From positions 28,177,001-28,241,000 of the forward strand of contig NC_068564.1 of the NCBI RefSeq assembly GCF_022201045.2: a stretch of DNA of 64,000 nucleotides, in the 5' to 3' direction. Both the position numbers and the translations under genes were made by a program. Each line of letters opens with the position of its first letter. The stretch's first letter is position 1. Below are positions 45,623 through 57,891 of this stretch, piece after piece. The notes beneath the pieces were generated by a model. That model did not search any database and was not told the origin of the DNA. It saw only the letters and a list, made by a program, of their open reading frames with translations. This DNA comes from Citrus sinensis (Eukaryota; Streptophyta; Magnoliopsida; Sapindales; Rutaceae).

Positions 45623-47170
45623 AGCAAAGAATAGAAGACAAGAACCTGTAGAGGAGCTGGAGACAGTAAGCCTGGGACCAGAAGATCCGGGAAAAACGAT
45701 CCGAATTGGGTCGAGGTTTAAAGAAGAGCAGAAGCAGGAGTTGGTGCAATGTTTGCGGGCTCGTGCAGATGTGTTTGCTTGGACACATGAAGACATGCTA
45801 GGGATCGACCCTGAGGTCGCATGTCATAAGCTGGCAATAAAGAAAGGTGCTCGGGCAGTAAGGCAGAAAAGGAGGTGCTTCAACCAGGAGAGGTATGAGG
45901 TTATAAACGGCGAGGTGGAGAAGCTCTTGAAAGTAAGGTTCATTCGGGAAGTGAATTATCCTGATGGATATCGAATATGGTGTTAGTAAAAAAGGCCAAT
46001 GGCAAGTGGAGGATGTGTGTGGATTTCACGGACCTCAACAAGGCGTGGCCGAAAGACAGCTTTCCCTTACCAAAGATCGACTAGCTTGTAGACTCAATAA
46101 TTGGACATGGCTTGCTCAGTTTCATGGACGCATTCTCAGGATACAACCAAATCCCCATGTTCGAGCAGGATGAGGAGAGCACGACATTTATTATTAAGCA
46201 GGGTCTGTTCTGCTACAGGATAATACCGTTCAGTCTTAAAAATACAGGAGCCACGTACCAGAGGCTGGTGAACAAAATCTTTAAGCCACTGATTGGGAGA
46301 ATGATGGAGGTGTATATTGATGATATGATAACCAAGTCAAAAATCCTGAAGGAACATGTTGAGCACCTCAAGGAGACATTCAGACTTTTGAGGAAGTACA
46401 AGATGAAGCTCAAGCTGGAAAAGTGTGCTTTTGGGGTCGAGTCAGGAAAATTCCTCGGGTTCATGGTGAGCCATAGAGGGATCGAGACAAATCCCGAGAA
46501 GATCCAGTCGATCGTGCAGATGAGGCCTCCTCGTAACCTGAAGGAGACACAGAGCCTTACGGGGAGGTTGGCGGTGTTAAGCCGATTCATATCCAAGGCT
46601 ACAGATAAGTGTCAGCCATTCTTTCAAGTGATAAGGAGAGGAAAGAAAACAGAATGGACCCCAGAATGCGAAGAAGCCTTCCAGAGCTTGAAGCAATACT
46701 TGCAGCAAGCACCTCTACTATCCACACCGAGGGACGTGGATAGGTTGCTCTTATATTTGGCAGTATCAGATCATGCCACAAGTTCTGTTCTAGTGAGAGA
46801 GGAAGAAGGGGTTTAGTATCCGATATACTACACCAGCAAGGCCCTGCTCGATGCCGAGACCAGATACCCACCGTTGGAGAAATGGGCACTCGCCCTTATG
46901 GTTGCTGCTCGAAAGCTGAGGCCGTACTTTTAAGCATTCCCCGTCTCGGTAATAACAAACCAGCCACTGCGACAAACTCTACACAAGCCGGATGCTTCTG
47001 GTTGGCTCGTGAAGTGGCCTATAGAGTTGAGTGAGTTCGATATAGACTACAAATCCCAAGCAACAATAAAGGCCCAAGCAGTGGCCGATTTTGTAGCAGA
47101 ATTCATAGAGTCCGAAGTTGGTTTTGACCCACCGGATGCTGTAACGGTCAACAACGAAGATCGGGTATGA
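45623..47170 (+). pseudogene. Reverse transcriptase and RNase H of element 2
   Basis: It resumes directly after the hAT duplication. RT motifs: KKANGKWRMCVDFTDLNK (about 45,990), SFMDAFSGYNQIP, and YIDDMITKS (about 46,315). RNase H starts WTPECEEAF (about 46,650). Damage: a frameshift near 45,966 and stops near 46,081 (TAG), at 46,814 (TAG), 46,931 (TAA) and 47,168 (TGA). Most stops stand where relatives have CAG, CAA or TGG. The product is similar to element 1's pol but clearly a different family. Confidence 0.93.
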
Positions 47171-47173
47171 CAA

Positions 47174-48881
47174 ATGTCAGTGGATGGATCCTCAGGAGAG
47201 CAGGGGTCTGGAGCAGGGATTGTCTTGGAAAGCTCAGAAGGGGATGAGATCTCTTATGCTATAAAGTTAGAGTTCACAGCCACGAATAACCAGGTAGAAT
47301 ACGAAGCCTTGATAGCAGGTTTGGAATTGGCTAAGGCAGTGAAAGCAGATAGGGTGAAGATCAGAACTGATTCCCAGCTGGTTACAAATCATGTTAGTGA
47401 AAGATTTCAACCGAGAGATGAGAAGATGGAGCAGTACCTGAAGAAAGTCAGGCAGATGATGGGGAAGTTCAAAGCGGTTGAAGTGATACAAATCCCGAGG
47501 GAGCAGAATAATCGAGCAGATATTCTGGCCAGGATGGCAGCTGTAGCAGACTCGAAAATGCCTAAGTTGATCCATTTGGAAGTAAAAACCAACCCTAGCA
47601 TCAAGCAGAATTTGGAGGTGATGCAGATAGAACAAAAAGGCTCGTGGATGGATCCGATAACTTCATACATTAGAGACGGGGTATTACCACCAGATAAGGT
47701 ACGAGCTTGGAAGATCAGAGCCCAGGCCTCAAGGTACACAATGATTGATGGGGTGCTATATCGGCGTGGATATATGCTACCGTTCCTTCGGTGCTTGGAT
47801 GAGGATGATGCAGACTACGTACTGAGAGTAGTACATGAAGGAATTTGTGAAAACCACTCTGGTGGGAGGTCCTTTGCCCACAAGATTCTAAGGCATGGAT
47901 ATTTATGGCCGACAATGCACCAGGATGCGCAGGAGAAGACCATGAGCTGTGTAAGTTGCCAGAGTTTTGCAAGTTTCTCCAACCAACCACCAGAGAAGCT
48001 CACCTCTATGGCCTTCCCTTGGCTATTCGCTCAATGGGGGAATTGATCTGATCGGGCCATTGCCAATGGGACGAGGAGCAGCAACGCATGCAATAATAGC
48101 AATAGACTATTTCACGAAGTGGATAGAGGTAGAAGCCCTCAGCAGGATTACAGAGAAGAAGACAACAGACTTGGTATGGAGAAACCTGGTTTGTCAGTAC
48201 GGGATCCCTTATGCTTTGATAACAGATAATGGCCGGCAGTTCGATAATCACAGCTTTAGGGATTTCTACCAGAACCTCGAGATAGAGTTGAAGTATTGCT
48301 TGCTTGCTCACCTTCAGTCTAATGGACAAGTAGAAGTAGCCAACAAGACGATTAAGAGACTTTTGAAAACCAGGCTTGGAGCAAAAAATGGTGCACGGGT
48401 TGATGAGCTATCAGGTGTTTTATGGGCATACAAGACAACCCACAAAACAGCAACTGTGGAAACACCGTTCGCCTTGGCCTTTGGACATAAAGCGGTTGTA
48501 CCAGCCGAGATAGGAACGACCACGCACCAGATAGATCATTTGAATGACCAGGAGAACAACGAGCAGATGTGCTTGAATCTGGATTTGCTAATTGAAAAGA
48601 GGGAGTAAGCATCAAAACGATCAGCCATTTACCAGCAGAGGGTTGCTCGGTATTATAACCAGAAGGTGAATGTACGGCAGTTCAAGGCCAGAGATTGGGT
48701 GCCAAGGAGAGTGAATCAGAACACCAAAGACTCGACTCAAGGAGTGCTTGGACCAAATTGGGAGGGGCTATACAGGGTCAAGCAGATAGTGGGACTCGGA
48801 GCTTACAAGCTTGTTCGCACGGATGGCCACGAGGTAAAACGCCCATAGAACGTAGCGCACCTCAGGAAATATTTCCAGTAA
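47174..48881 (+). pseudogene. Second RNase H and integrase of element 2
   Basis: Archaeal-type RNase H (VDGSSGEQGSGAG, 47,180-47,560), linker, integrase zinc-binding domain with H-H-C-C intact (HEGICENH...CVSC), then the core after a frameshift near 48,035: IDLIGPLP, TDNGRQFDN and QSNGQVEVANK supply D, D and E. Stops occur at 48,606 (TAA) and 48,846 (TAG, a Trp position). The C-terminal domain ends LRKYFQ and TAA at 48,879-48,881. Confidence 0.93.
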
Positions 48882-49002
48882 GACTTGCTCATGTTTTAAA
48901 ATTAATTCAATTTGTTCTCGTTGCTATGCATTCTTATGTAAGTTGAATTCTACAATTAATGAAACGTCGAGAAATTTCATTCACTTGTAATTGTGCAAAA
49001 AA

Positions 49003-49470
49003 TATCTAAGGCATGCAAAGGCTCACCAAGTCTTAAAGCCTGTTTATGGCGAGACCAGAAGCCAAGCATGCCAGGATCTGTTCGACCAAGTGAAGGCGAG
49101 CAGAATCCCAAGCATTGAAAAAGTTTCTAAGGCATGCAAAGGCTCACCAAGTCTCAAAGTCTGTTTATGGCGAGACCAGAAGCCAAGCATGCCAGGATCT
49201 ACTCGACCAAGCGAAGGCAAGCAGAATCCCAAGCATTGAAAAAGTTTCTAAGGCATGCAAAGGCTCACCAAGTCTCAAAGTCTGTTTATGGCGAGACCAG
49301 AAGCCAAGCATGCCAGGATCTGCTCGACCAAGCGAAGGCGAGCAGAATCCCAAGCATTGAAAATTTTCCTAAGGCATAAAAAGACTAAGTCTCAAAGCTT
49401 GTCTTATGGCAAGACCAGAAGCTAAGCATGCCAGGATCTGCCGGACCAAACGAAGGCGAGTAGACTCTCA
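49003..49470 (+). repeat. 121-bp tandem repeat, four units
   Basis: GGCATGCAAAGGCTCACC starts at 49,010, 49,131 and 49,252, with a diverged fourth unit at 49,373, giving an exact 121-base period. Each unit contains GGCATGC about 55 bases before GCATGCC, so each can fold into a stem-loop. The array fills the gap between the end of pol and the end of the antisense gene. Because 121 is not a multiple of three, the overlapping frames reading similar peptides are by-products. Tandem subrepeats in the 3' untranslated region of Tat elements are a known source of new satellite DNA. Confidence 0.95.
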
Positions 49471-49660
49471 AACGAAAAATAACTTGCAACTAGAACACAA
49501 GAAAGCAATTAAAAACATTTTTATTAATCTGTCAATAACTTGCAAGGCTGATAACCTTCACATACAACGTTCATTACAACACAAGATACATTCAAGAGGA
49601 CGGCGGGTCAGTAAGCCGAGCAGCCTCGGTTGGCTGGTCCACCTCGGGTGCAGGGGGGTA

Positions 49661-51641
49661 TCACCAGTTGCGTCCGGGGGGGGTACTAGCCTCACCAACA
49701 TCAGTAGGGATTGCACGAGGAGGAGAGTTTTCCTCTTCAACCGCAATTGGCTCCACCTCTTCGGCATCCTCTTTTGCTGTCTCCTCGTCCATGTGTTGAG
49801 CAACACCAGCTGCAAGGTCATCCATCTTTAGATCAGGGTGCTGCTTCCCAAGGACAGCCATGATGCAACGATAGAAATGTCGAAGTCCCTCGTCATATTG
49901 GTTCTCAGCTTCCTTCTCCAAGTTCTCGATCTGAACTTGGTGGGAATTGCGAAGAGATTTGAGCTGAGCCTCGTACATAACCTTCTGCCTTTGCAGATCC
50001 TCCTTAACCTTAGTCAGCTCTTCCTCGTAAGTAATGACCTTTGCTTGAGCAAGTGATTCTCTCTCTATCAACTTTAGATTCTCAAGATTCAAGTCTCCTG
50101 CTTTCTTCTCGACAGCGACAGCTCTGGTCATCGCCGATTCAATGTCCTCCTTCATCTTCCGATCGTAACGGCCAACCTTGGCCTTATAGTAAGTGGCCAT
50201 GCAGCCGAGATGGAAAGCGCTATACTGCATGGCCCCTACTAGCTCACCTAAGGTGCTGCCATCAAAATCCTCCAGGCCTCTCTTACTCATGAGTTTAGAG
50301 AACTCGTTAATATAGGGGACCAAGTGTGCTGCTCGACTGTCAGATGAACGAGATCTCGGCCCGACTAGAGGAGAAGAGGAAGCGAGATCAGTGGCTGCTC
50401 TGCTAGTTTCTCCGACTTTAGCAGGATGAAGTAGTAGGGTCTTTAAGGGAGGAACCTGCTGCACAATGTTCACCCGCTTTGCAGTGGGAGTGTCCTTATT
50501 CTGGTCTGCTTAGCAGTGTGAGGATGAGAACGTTTCCGATTCAGAGCCCCGATCACAGCGTCCTCCATCCCAGAGTCAGTGGACACCAAGCGAGATTCGA
50601 GTAAGTTGTAGGTGGTTAGCAACTCTCTGTGCCAATAAGAATTGGCCAATACAGCCTCAACCCGCTTGAGTGGCCCGAGTTGAAGCGAGTAGTGCACACC
50701 CAAGAACTTGAAATTCGAGCAGATATTGGATTAAAGACAAATCAGCAAAATAAGAATGACTATGGAGACAAAACATCTGAAGCGAGCAGGCAACCTGGGA
50801 CCACGAAACGGGGTGGGACGCGGTAATCCTTCCCGTCAATCTGTGAAAGTTGACCCAAGAGACCCTCAGCAAAAAAGAATTTTTTCTTCTAAGTCCCACC
50901 ACCACCAGTTGGAAGATTAGTAATGGGTTTCCTAGTCTTGGTACTAGATTGGAAGTAGTACCAGCCGGCGTCTTTGGGGTTGCTCTTTAGTTGGTACATG
51001 TGCTTCACCTTGTTAACTGTGGGCTCGCTTTGGCAACATCTATCCTACAATATGAACAGACCAGAAAGTACCCGCCACCTATTGGGGTTTAATTGACCAG
51101 GAGATAAATTCAATCCATTAAGTATCTGGGCAAAGTAGGGCTGAATGGGACACCTCAGCCCAAGTTTGAAACTTTCTAGAAACAGAGTAACATACCCCCT
51201 AGGAGGTCGGCTAGGAGTATCCTTTTTTCCTGAGATCCTGAGGGGAATTTCATCAGGAATGCCGTATCTAGCCCGGAGATTAACTAGCTCATCTACTGTG
51301 GTCGTGCACGTTATAAAATCAATAGCATAATGTTGTGATAGAGCTCTACCCCCTACTGTGCTCTTCCTATCTAGTCGCGATGTTCCTGGTGGGGACATTT
51401 CACCAGAATCATCCTCCTGGCCTTCACTCAAGGTATCTTCCGAACCAGAAGAACCCTCGTCATCGCTATTACCGGTTGAGGAGATTATTTGGGGGGACAT
51501 CCTCCTAGTACTAGTTCCAACACTAGGTCTAATGGGTTCTAAGGGGATCCCGAGGTCAAAAGCAGAATCAGCGAGCAGACTAGGCAAGAAGTCTAACTCG
51601 TCATCATCAATCTCAACAACCTTCTCTTTACCTTTTGACAT
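49661..51641 (-). pseudogene. Antisense gene of element 2: Transposase_28-like domain plus coiled coil
   Basis: It starts at 51,641 (MSKGKEKVVEIDDDELDF) with an acidic Ser/Glu-rich stretch. A Transposase_28-like domain (PF04195) follows: LRARYGIPDEIPLR, GYVTLFLESFKLGLRCPIQPYF, LSPGQLNPNRWRVLSGLF. A TAG at about 51,045 falls where element 1's homologue has Trp. Sequence continues (KVKHMYQLKSNPKDAGWYYF) with further stops, and after a likely intron or frameshift reaches a coiled coil and acidic C-terminus (50,473-49,661). The layout matches the antisense gene of element 1. It lies 465 bp from the 3' LTR, with transcription expected toward pol. Function is unknown; it may be a captured and retained non-structural protein. 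Confidence 0.75.
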
Positions 51642-52090
51642 TCCCTAAACTATAACCAGAACTGCATCACCAAACACTACCCAAGCAAAACGTAAAAGAA
51701 ATTGTCTACAACTATTCGCGACCGAGGAAAAAAGAAATAATACCTGAAGTTGTGACTTAATCGGAGAGAGACAAGGAATGAAGCTTTTACGCCGAGGGTG
51801 AGGAAGGACTCATTCGCCGGAGAGACAGAAATGGAGTAAATGATGAGTTTCTCTTTTGGGAGCTTTGGGTTTTCCTAATGAGGAACAAACTCTTAGGTTG
51901 CCAACATTTAATGGCACAAATCCCAAGAGCCTTGTAACCGTCGGTTTGAAATTCAAATAGAGGGGTAGATTTCTGCCACATCACCTCGCCCGCAATTTAA
52001 TGCGACACGACTCTTGGCAGCCTTTTCCTATCCCGCGCAAGCAAGAACTGTCGAGTTTCTACTGTCGGCTCACTATGTTACCCAACACTA

Positions 52091-52106
52091 GAAATTGGGG
52101 GACCGG
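52091..52106 (+). other. Polypurine tract region of element 2
   Basis: GAAATTGGGGGACCGG lies immediately before the 3' LTR. The G-run fits a plus-strand primer, though it is interrupted by TT and CC. Confidence 0.65.
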
Positions 52107-52758
52107 TGTTTGGGGGATGTGCTTCGACGAAGACCAGCAGTGATGAACAGACCTCTGGTAGCAGGGTCTCGCGAGCAGGTATATCTTGTAAGAGTCTGAT
52201 AGCGGGGGATTAAGAGCAGGAATATTCTGCTTGTCCACGAATATGCCATCCGCGAGGCCAATCTCCTGCTAGAAGCATAAAGCCATTCCTGCTAAGGGTT
52301 GAGTCGAGGAGACCCGGTCAACGACAGTTGGCGAGACGTGCTCTCCAACCCGAGAATCAAGGCACGAAGGCCATGCAACCACCCACGATTGCAGAAATGG
52401 AGCATTCACTTTCGAGAGGTGGGAGGATAACGGGCATGAATTGAGGGAAGGTTTGAATTCATGAGAAGCCTATAAAAAGGTAGCCAGGGAAGGTAAAAAG
52501 GTTAGAATTTTTTATATTGAAACTAAGATAAAGAGAGCACTCAATACTCGATACCAGAAATAAGCCATAAGATTTGTGGCTAATGTTCCCAGGAACACAA
52601 AACCTTTATTTCTGACATGAGCGTCGGAGGGTTTACACTGGGAAAACAACCAGCGTGCTCTAACCTGTTTCTGAGTACGCAAGAACTTCTAGAGAAGAAT
52701 CCTTACGAGGAGAGATCCCGGTCATGGTCGAGAGGGTAACCAGAATCTTGCATCAACA
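52107..52758 (+). mobile_element. 3' LTR of element 2
   Basis: 652 bases, TGTTTGGGGG...CATCAACA, followed by the TTAAC duplication. It aligns to the 5' LTR end to end with about 49 substitutions, about 35 of them transitions, and lacks the 32-base duplication. The TATA box is at about 52,471. Confidence 0.97.
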
Positions 52759-53319
52759 TTAACATAAGTTTAAATTGACTATTTTACAATTATAAAATAA
52801 AATTATCAAGAATTTACTTTAACTTCAATATTTTTTTAATTTGTACCAAACTCATTGTTTCTAATATTACTTTATTAGTACGATTATTATTTTTTAATTG
52901 AATTAACATAGTGTCCTTATGGCACAATTCTCATATAAATTATTAGATTGTCAAATTTATGTCATTTACACGTAAGTGTAGTGAAATAATAATTAGGTTT
53001 CATTTAAAAATATTAGATTATAAGCCGCAAAATTAAATACCAAAATTATTAGATATAATAACTCATGTTTTATGAGGGTAATTTTGTCTTTTTATATCAT
53101 AATAATAAAATAGTAAAATAAAATTTATATTGAAATTTATAATAAAAGATGGTAAAAGAACTTAAGAAAAAAATTAAGAGAAGGATTTAATTGATAAACT
53201 ATAAAAAACTTTTATTAGTTTATATTTTTTAAGAATATTGTGAACTTATTGTAATTACTTTTTAGAAGTGAAGTGAATTTACAAAAATTGTGGGATGAAA
53301 ATATCCCTATCCAATGTTT

Positions 53320-53778
53320 AGACATTGATGAAAAAATCCCACCTTGCCCTAAGATGTTTCAATATTTTCCACCACGCTCTCAATTGTTTCAACAATTTCC
53401 ACTCCACACCCAAATCTGTTAATTTAACCGTTTATTCTAACAGTCAAAGGGTAAATTTAGAAGTTCATGCCCTAAATATTATTTGATGATGATAAATTGA
53501 ATTTATTTGACAAGTTAATTGATGAAATTATTGTGTAATTATCTTTAATTAAGAATTTTTAATGTAAATATCGATTATTGGATTAGAATTTTATGCCATT
53601 TAATTCTTCTCCAATTCAAGATAAGGGACATTTTTTACATTTACTTAAATTTCAAACAGCTCCATTAAAAATAACGGTCAAATTAACGAAAATGGATGGG
53701 AGTGAAAATTGTTGAAACATTTAGAGGGCCAGTGGAAAATATCAAAACATTTGGGGGCTGGGTCGAAATAACCCTAAG
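53320..53778. repeat. Foldback or MITE-like element with long inverted arms
   Basis: The left arm (about 53,320-53,437: ...GATGTTTCAATATTTTCCAC, CAATTGTTTCAACAATTTCC, GTTAATTTAACCGTT) is complementary, with scattered mismatches, to the right arm (about 53,670-53,778). Arms are about 110 bases and the centre about 230 bases. No protein is encoded. Long arms suggest a MULE-type or foldback MITE; the target duplication was not identified. Confidence 0.6.
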
Positions 53779-56118
53779 AATGTTAAAAGCACATTTTGAG
53801 TTTTTTTTTTCAAGTTTTTATTTAAAATATTGTCATTGGAGAAAAGAAATAGTATAATTATAAATATACTTGGGGTCTAGCTATATTACAGTTGTGCTAT
53901 CATAGAACTTCTTTTGTCTTCTATGACAAATTTTCATATAACCTCCACTCACTTTTATTTAACATTTGTTTCATGAGTATTAAGCTTATTTCTACCAGCA
54001 TCCATAGGTATAATTCAGTTAACACCTTATACTATATCATATTTATGTATCTTTTTATCCAATATTGCATTTGTATCATAATACCCCTCTTTATTAATTT
54101 ATTTATTTTTTATAGACCTCTTTACTATTTTGAAATTGAATCATTGGCAGATTTAATTTAAAATCTTACACTCCTTTTTAATTACAATTTTTTTTTCAAA
54201 TATCGGGTTTTGTTTTCATACATTCATTATCAAATTTCATTTAACACTTTTACATTCTTTTTATTCCAATTTTTTTATATAAATATTGTGGTATTTTTTT
54301 CTTACATTCACAATAAATTATGTAAACCCAATAGCTCTATTACAAAAAACTTATAAATTTTCATTTTTTTACTTTTATCATATTATTTAATCCTTTAATT
54401 TGCCTTGTAAATGATAATTCATCATCCCCAAAGGGGTGCTGAATTAATTTTATGTAGTATGAACTGACATTATATTACTAAAAAAAATTTATTACTATAT
54501 ATGAAGCATAATTTTTTTTCAAAATTATAGTTTGATGCAATCTAATTTGATAAAAAAATAATAATATAATGCAACCTAACACATCAACTAATAATGAACC
54601 AAATGCACCCATAAAAATAATAATACTTGAAATAAGTAACATGATGAAAATAAAAGTAAGAAAAATCATAATATTTTTTTGTAATTGAGTTGTTGAGATT
54701 ACATAATTTGTTATACATGTAAGTAAAAGGTACTATATATAATTTTTTTTAAACAATTTATAAAAAAAAATAAAATGTTAAATGAAATTTGATAGTAAAT
54801 TTAAAAAAATCCTAATATTAAAAAAAAAAGAGTTTAAGGTTCTAAATTAAGTATGGCAATTATTCAATCTCAAAATGGAAAAGAGGGAGTATTGTGATAG
54901 AATAAAAATAATATTAAATAGTGTAAGGTGCTAATTGAAATGTGTCCATGGAAGCAAATGAAAATCAATTTAATATTTATGAAGTAAAATTTAAATAAAG
55001 AAGAATGGAAGGGGTTATATGAAAATTTACAGTGCTGCTGCAAAGAAGTGTTATGGTTTCATGGTTGTAAAAAGAATTGAAAGCAGAGAAAAACTTAAAT
55101 AAGACGATCGCACCATGTCATCTGTGCATCTATCTATTTAATAATATTCTAACATATTGAAATATATGACATACGTTTATTAAATAGTTGGTTCTATTGA
55201 GGTAAAAGTTATGAGACCAACTGACCAATGAAGCTATGGAGCCAATTGACCAATGATGCTATTTGTCTTATTGACTGAAACTAAAGCTGAAATGACTGAA
55301 GTAGTTGAATTTTCGTCTTTGATGATGAAAATCTTTCGAAATGTCTGTTTAAGGAGGAAGACACGATGAAACTTACTCGCACATCCATATACGTAGAATT
55401 GACATTTCTCCTTAGATGCCATTCATTTTACCAACTTATTGAGAAGAAAGATTACATATGTGCATCTTTCTTTTGAAAGATACTTTTTTTTTAAAAAAAT
55501 AAAAAATAAAAAAAAATAAAAAAAATAAAAATAATAATAGTGATATATCTTTTAACAGCTAGGAACATAGAAATGTTGATTAATTATTTCCTTTTGTCGG
55601 AGCAGCTTTTCAAGTTATGCTCAAAGCTACTGTACAAATCAGGAGGTCTTCACAGATTTTATGATAATTTCTGATTGCAGTGATGGTTTCAAATATTTTT
55701 AAAATTAATTTCTTTTTAGGTAATTTCCAAGACAATGATATATCGTTAAACTATTCTTACAAATTCTTCAACTAAACACGGTTCCCTCATTTCTTTTTAT
55801 ATTTTATTCTCCAATTAAAGAAATGGAACCACACGATAGTCTAGTCAAAACAAAGCTTGCATGGACTTAGCAAATCATGATGGCTCTGTCCCATTATCAG
55901 AGTTGTTCAAATTTTGGTACTTCCACAGGGTTTACACGTAATCAAGAACAGCGACTAATTGAGAGTACCTGTGTTTCTATCCCTATTTCTTAAATTATTT
56001 TCAGGTAAAGGACAAAAGGGGCTGGCTGGCTTTTCAAAAATTTAGTATCCACTAACAAAGACTTTTGGAAGGCCAAACTCTTGTATCTTGTGCCTTTTGC
56101 TGTCATTTAATATTCGGC

Positions 56119-56352
56119 GTAAAGGGCATAAAATTGAACCTCATCACCTTTTGCTTTTAGTAAGATATGCGGATTTTTCCCTGTAAATAATACTGGGAAG
56201 GGGCACGGTATTGAACTCTAGCTCCTGTTGTTAATATTTAACTTTCATCAATAATTAAAAAAGAAAATTGGAAAGGGTATGGTGTTCAACCTTAACTTCT
56301 TATGGAAGTAATTAATAAAAGATTTGCTGGAAAGGGCATGGTGTTGAACCTA
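56119..56352. repeat. Degenerate minisatellite, about four units of 60-78 bp
   Basis: The phrase (G)GAAAGGGCATGGTGTTGAACCT recurs with changes near 56,119, 56,196, 56,270 and 56,330, separated by variable AT-rich spacers. It lies in non-coding DNA. The conserved core is more regular than the spacers. Confidence 0.6.
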
Positions 56353-57033
56353 ATTACTTGATAAGTTGATTTATGCCGTTGATGACATTTAATAACGAAC
56401 TAAGGTTTAATGTATGCATTCCTCCCCCAAAAAGCTTTCACACTCACCAACCACAATTCTAGTCTTCAATTCTTCTGGATAATAGAAAATTTCTGTTTTT
56501 CGTCTTTTGACTGGCGTTTATGCGTTGTTTGTTTGCTTTTTTATTACGAGAGATTTAGAGTGCCTCTCATCATATTTAACTTATAGGCCAAAACCGCGTT
56601 GCCACATGGGTTTCGCACCCCCCGTTTTTTGTCTTTTTCAAGGTTAATGGTAATGGAGTCCATTTATTTGTTTAAAGAACAAAAAAGCTAAAGACTTTTA
56701 TATTTTCACACATTAGTCCCGCACCTAACAAGTTTCAATTATAATGATGTTTTTGGAAGCCACGATCTATTTCAGAAGCACTTTTCAAATATGCTGACAT
56801 GAATACAATACTCCGACATTGTAAACTTATCAATTTGGACAATATAAGTTTTTTTCTTTTTTTTTTATTGCAATATATGTAGAGAAGAGAATGCATAAAT
56901 TGTTAGAATTGAAGGAAAAAAAAAATTCATTTCACTACCAAACTAAAAAATAAAAAATAAAAAATTGGTCATGGTCATGGTTCTGTTTTCTAGCACTTAG
57001 CCATTAATCCAACAAGAATGTAATCAGGAGGCA

Positions 57034-57064
<31 letters not shown>

Positions 57065-57827
57065 CATATATTGCAAGGGTAAACATGCATATTTAATTTT
57101 TATTATAAATCACTATGCACTTTATAATATAAAATACTAATTAATGTGTTTTACATAAAAATTATTATTATTTATTTACTTTTCCTAAAATGATTAATAT
57201 TAAAAGATAATTAAAATGATTTACAATATAGAAACAAAATAATAAAATAAAATTATTACTCTTCTTTTTAATTACAAAAAATTAATAAAGAAATATTTAA
57301 ATTATTTTCAAATAGAGTAATTTTTTAGATTTATTTTTTTACCCTTCTTTAATTAAGTTAATGAAATATTTTAAATGTGTGCTAATGACTATTTAAAATG
57401 TTGGGGTGGAATAACAAAAGTCAATTTAGTTAATTTAGTTAAGTGTGCAATTAAATTTACTCTTTTTATTTAAGGACAAAAATTCAACCAAAAATACAAA
57501 ATCCTTGTTCAAATGAACAAAAATGATTTTATGAATTGATAAACTAATGATTTTACGAATTGATAAACTAATGCTTTATTATTATTATTATTAGTAAATT
57601 AATATATTTTTCTACATAATCAAATAATTGATAGTATGTTAAATAAATATTATATTACAAGAAAATAATAAAACATTAATTATAGATAATATGAAATTAA
57701 ATTCATTTTCATATTTTGTGCATTTCATCCATTTGAGATAGTAAAATATCTTGCGTTAGAGAGAAAAAAAAGGTATAATGTCTCTCACATGGGAAGAAAT
57801 TGGCTGCCATTTTGTTAAATTTTTAAA

Positions 57828-57831
<4 letters not shown>

Positions 57832-57888
<57 letters not shown>
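57832..57888. repeat. TA dinucleotide microsatellite
   Basis: About 28 uninterrupted AT/TA units; a shorter run of about 13 units lies at 57,033-57,058. Confidence 0.95.

Positions 57889-57891
<3 letters not shown>

Larger units (their letters stand above)
41026..52758 (+). mobile_element. Ty3/gypsy Tat-lineage LTR retrotransposon with both LTRs (element 2)
   Basis: Both LTRs run TG...CA (41,026-41,709 and 52,107-52,758), and a 5-bp target duplication TTAAC flanks the element (41,021-41,025 and 52,759-52,763). Internal order: primer-binding site, gag, protease, [hAT insertion], reverse transcriptase, RNase H, second RNase H, integrase, 121-bp tandem repeats, antisense gene, polypurine tract. 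By hand count the LTRs differ at about 49 of 652 aligned bases (about 7.5%), mostly transitions, plus one 32-base tandem duplication in the 5' LTR. Coding regions carry many stops, so the copy is dead. Confidence 0.97.

Noticed and set aside
48991..49379. Overlapping frames reading similar peptides (KAHQVLKPVYGETRSQACQD)
   Set aside because: They are produced by the 121-bp tandem repeat in shifting frames.
53892..54161. 89-codon plus-strand frame in AT-rich DNA
   Set aside because: It is Ile/Phe/Tyr-rich, driven by composition, with no splice or domain evidence.
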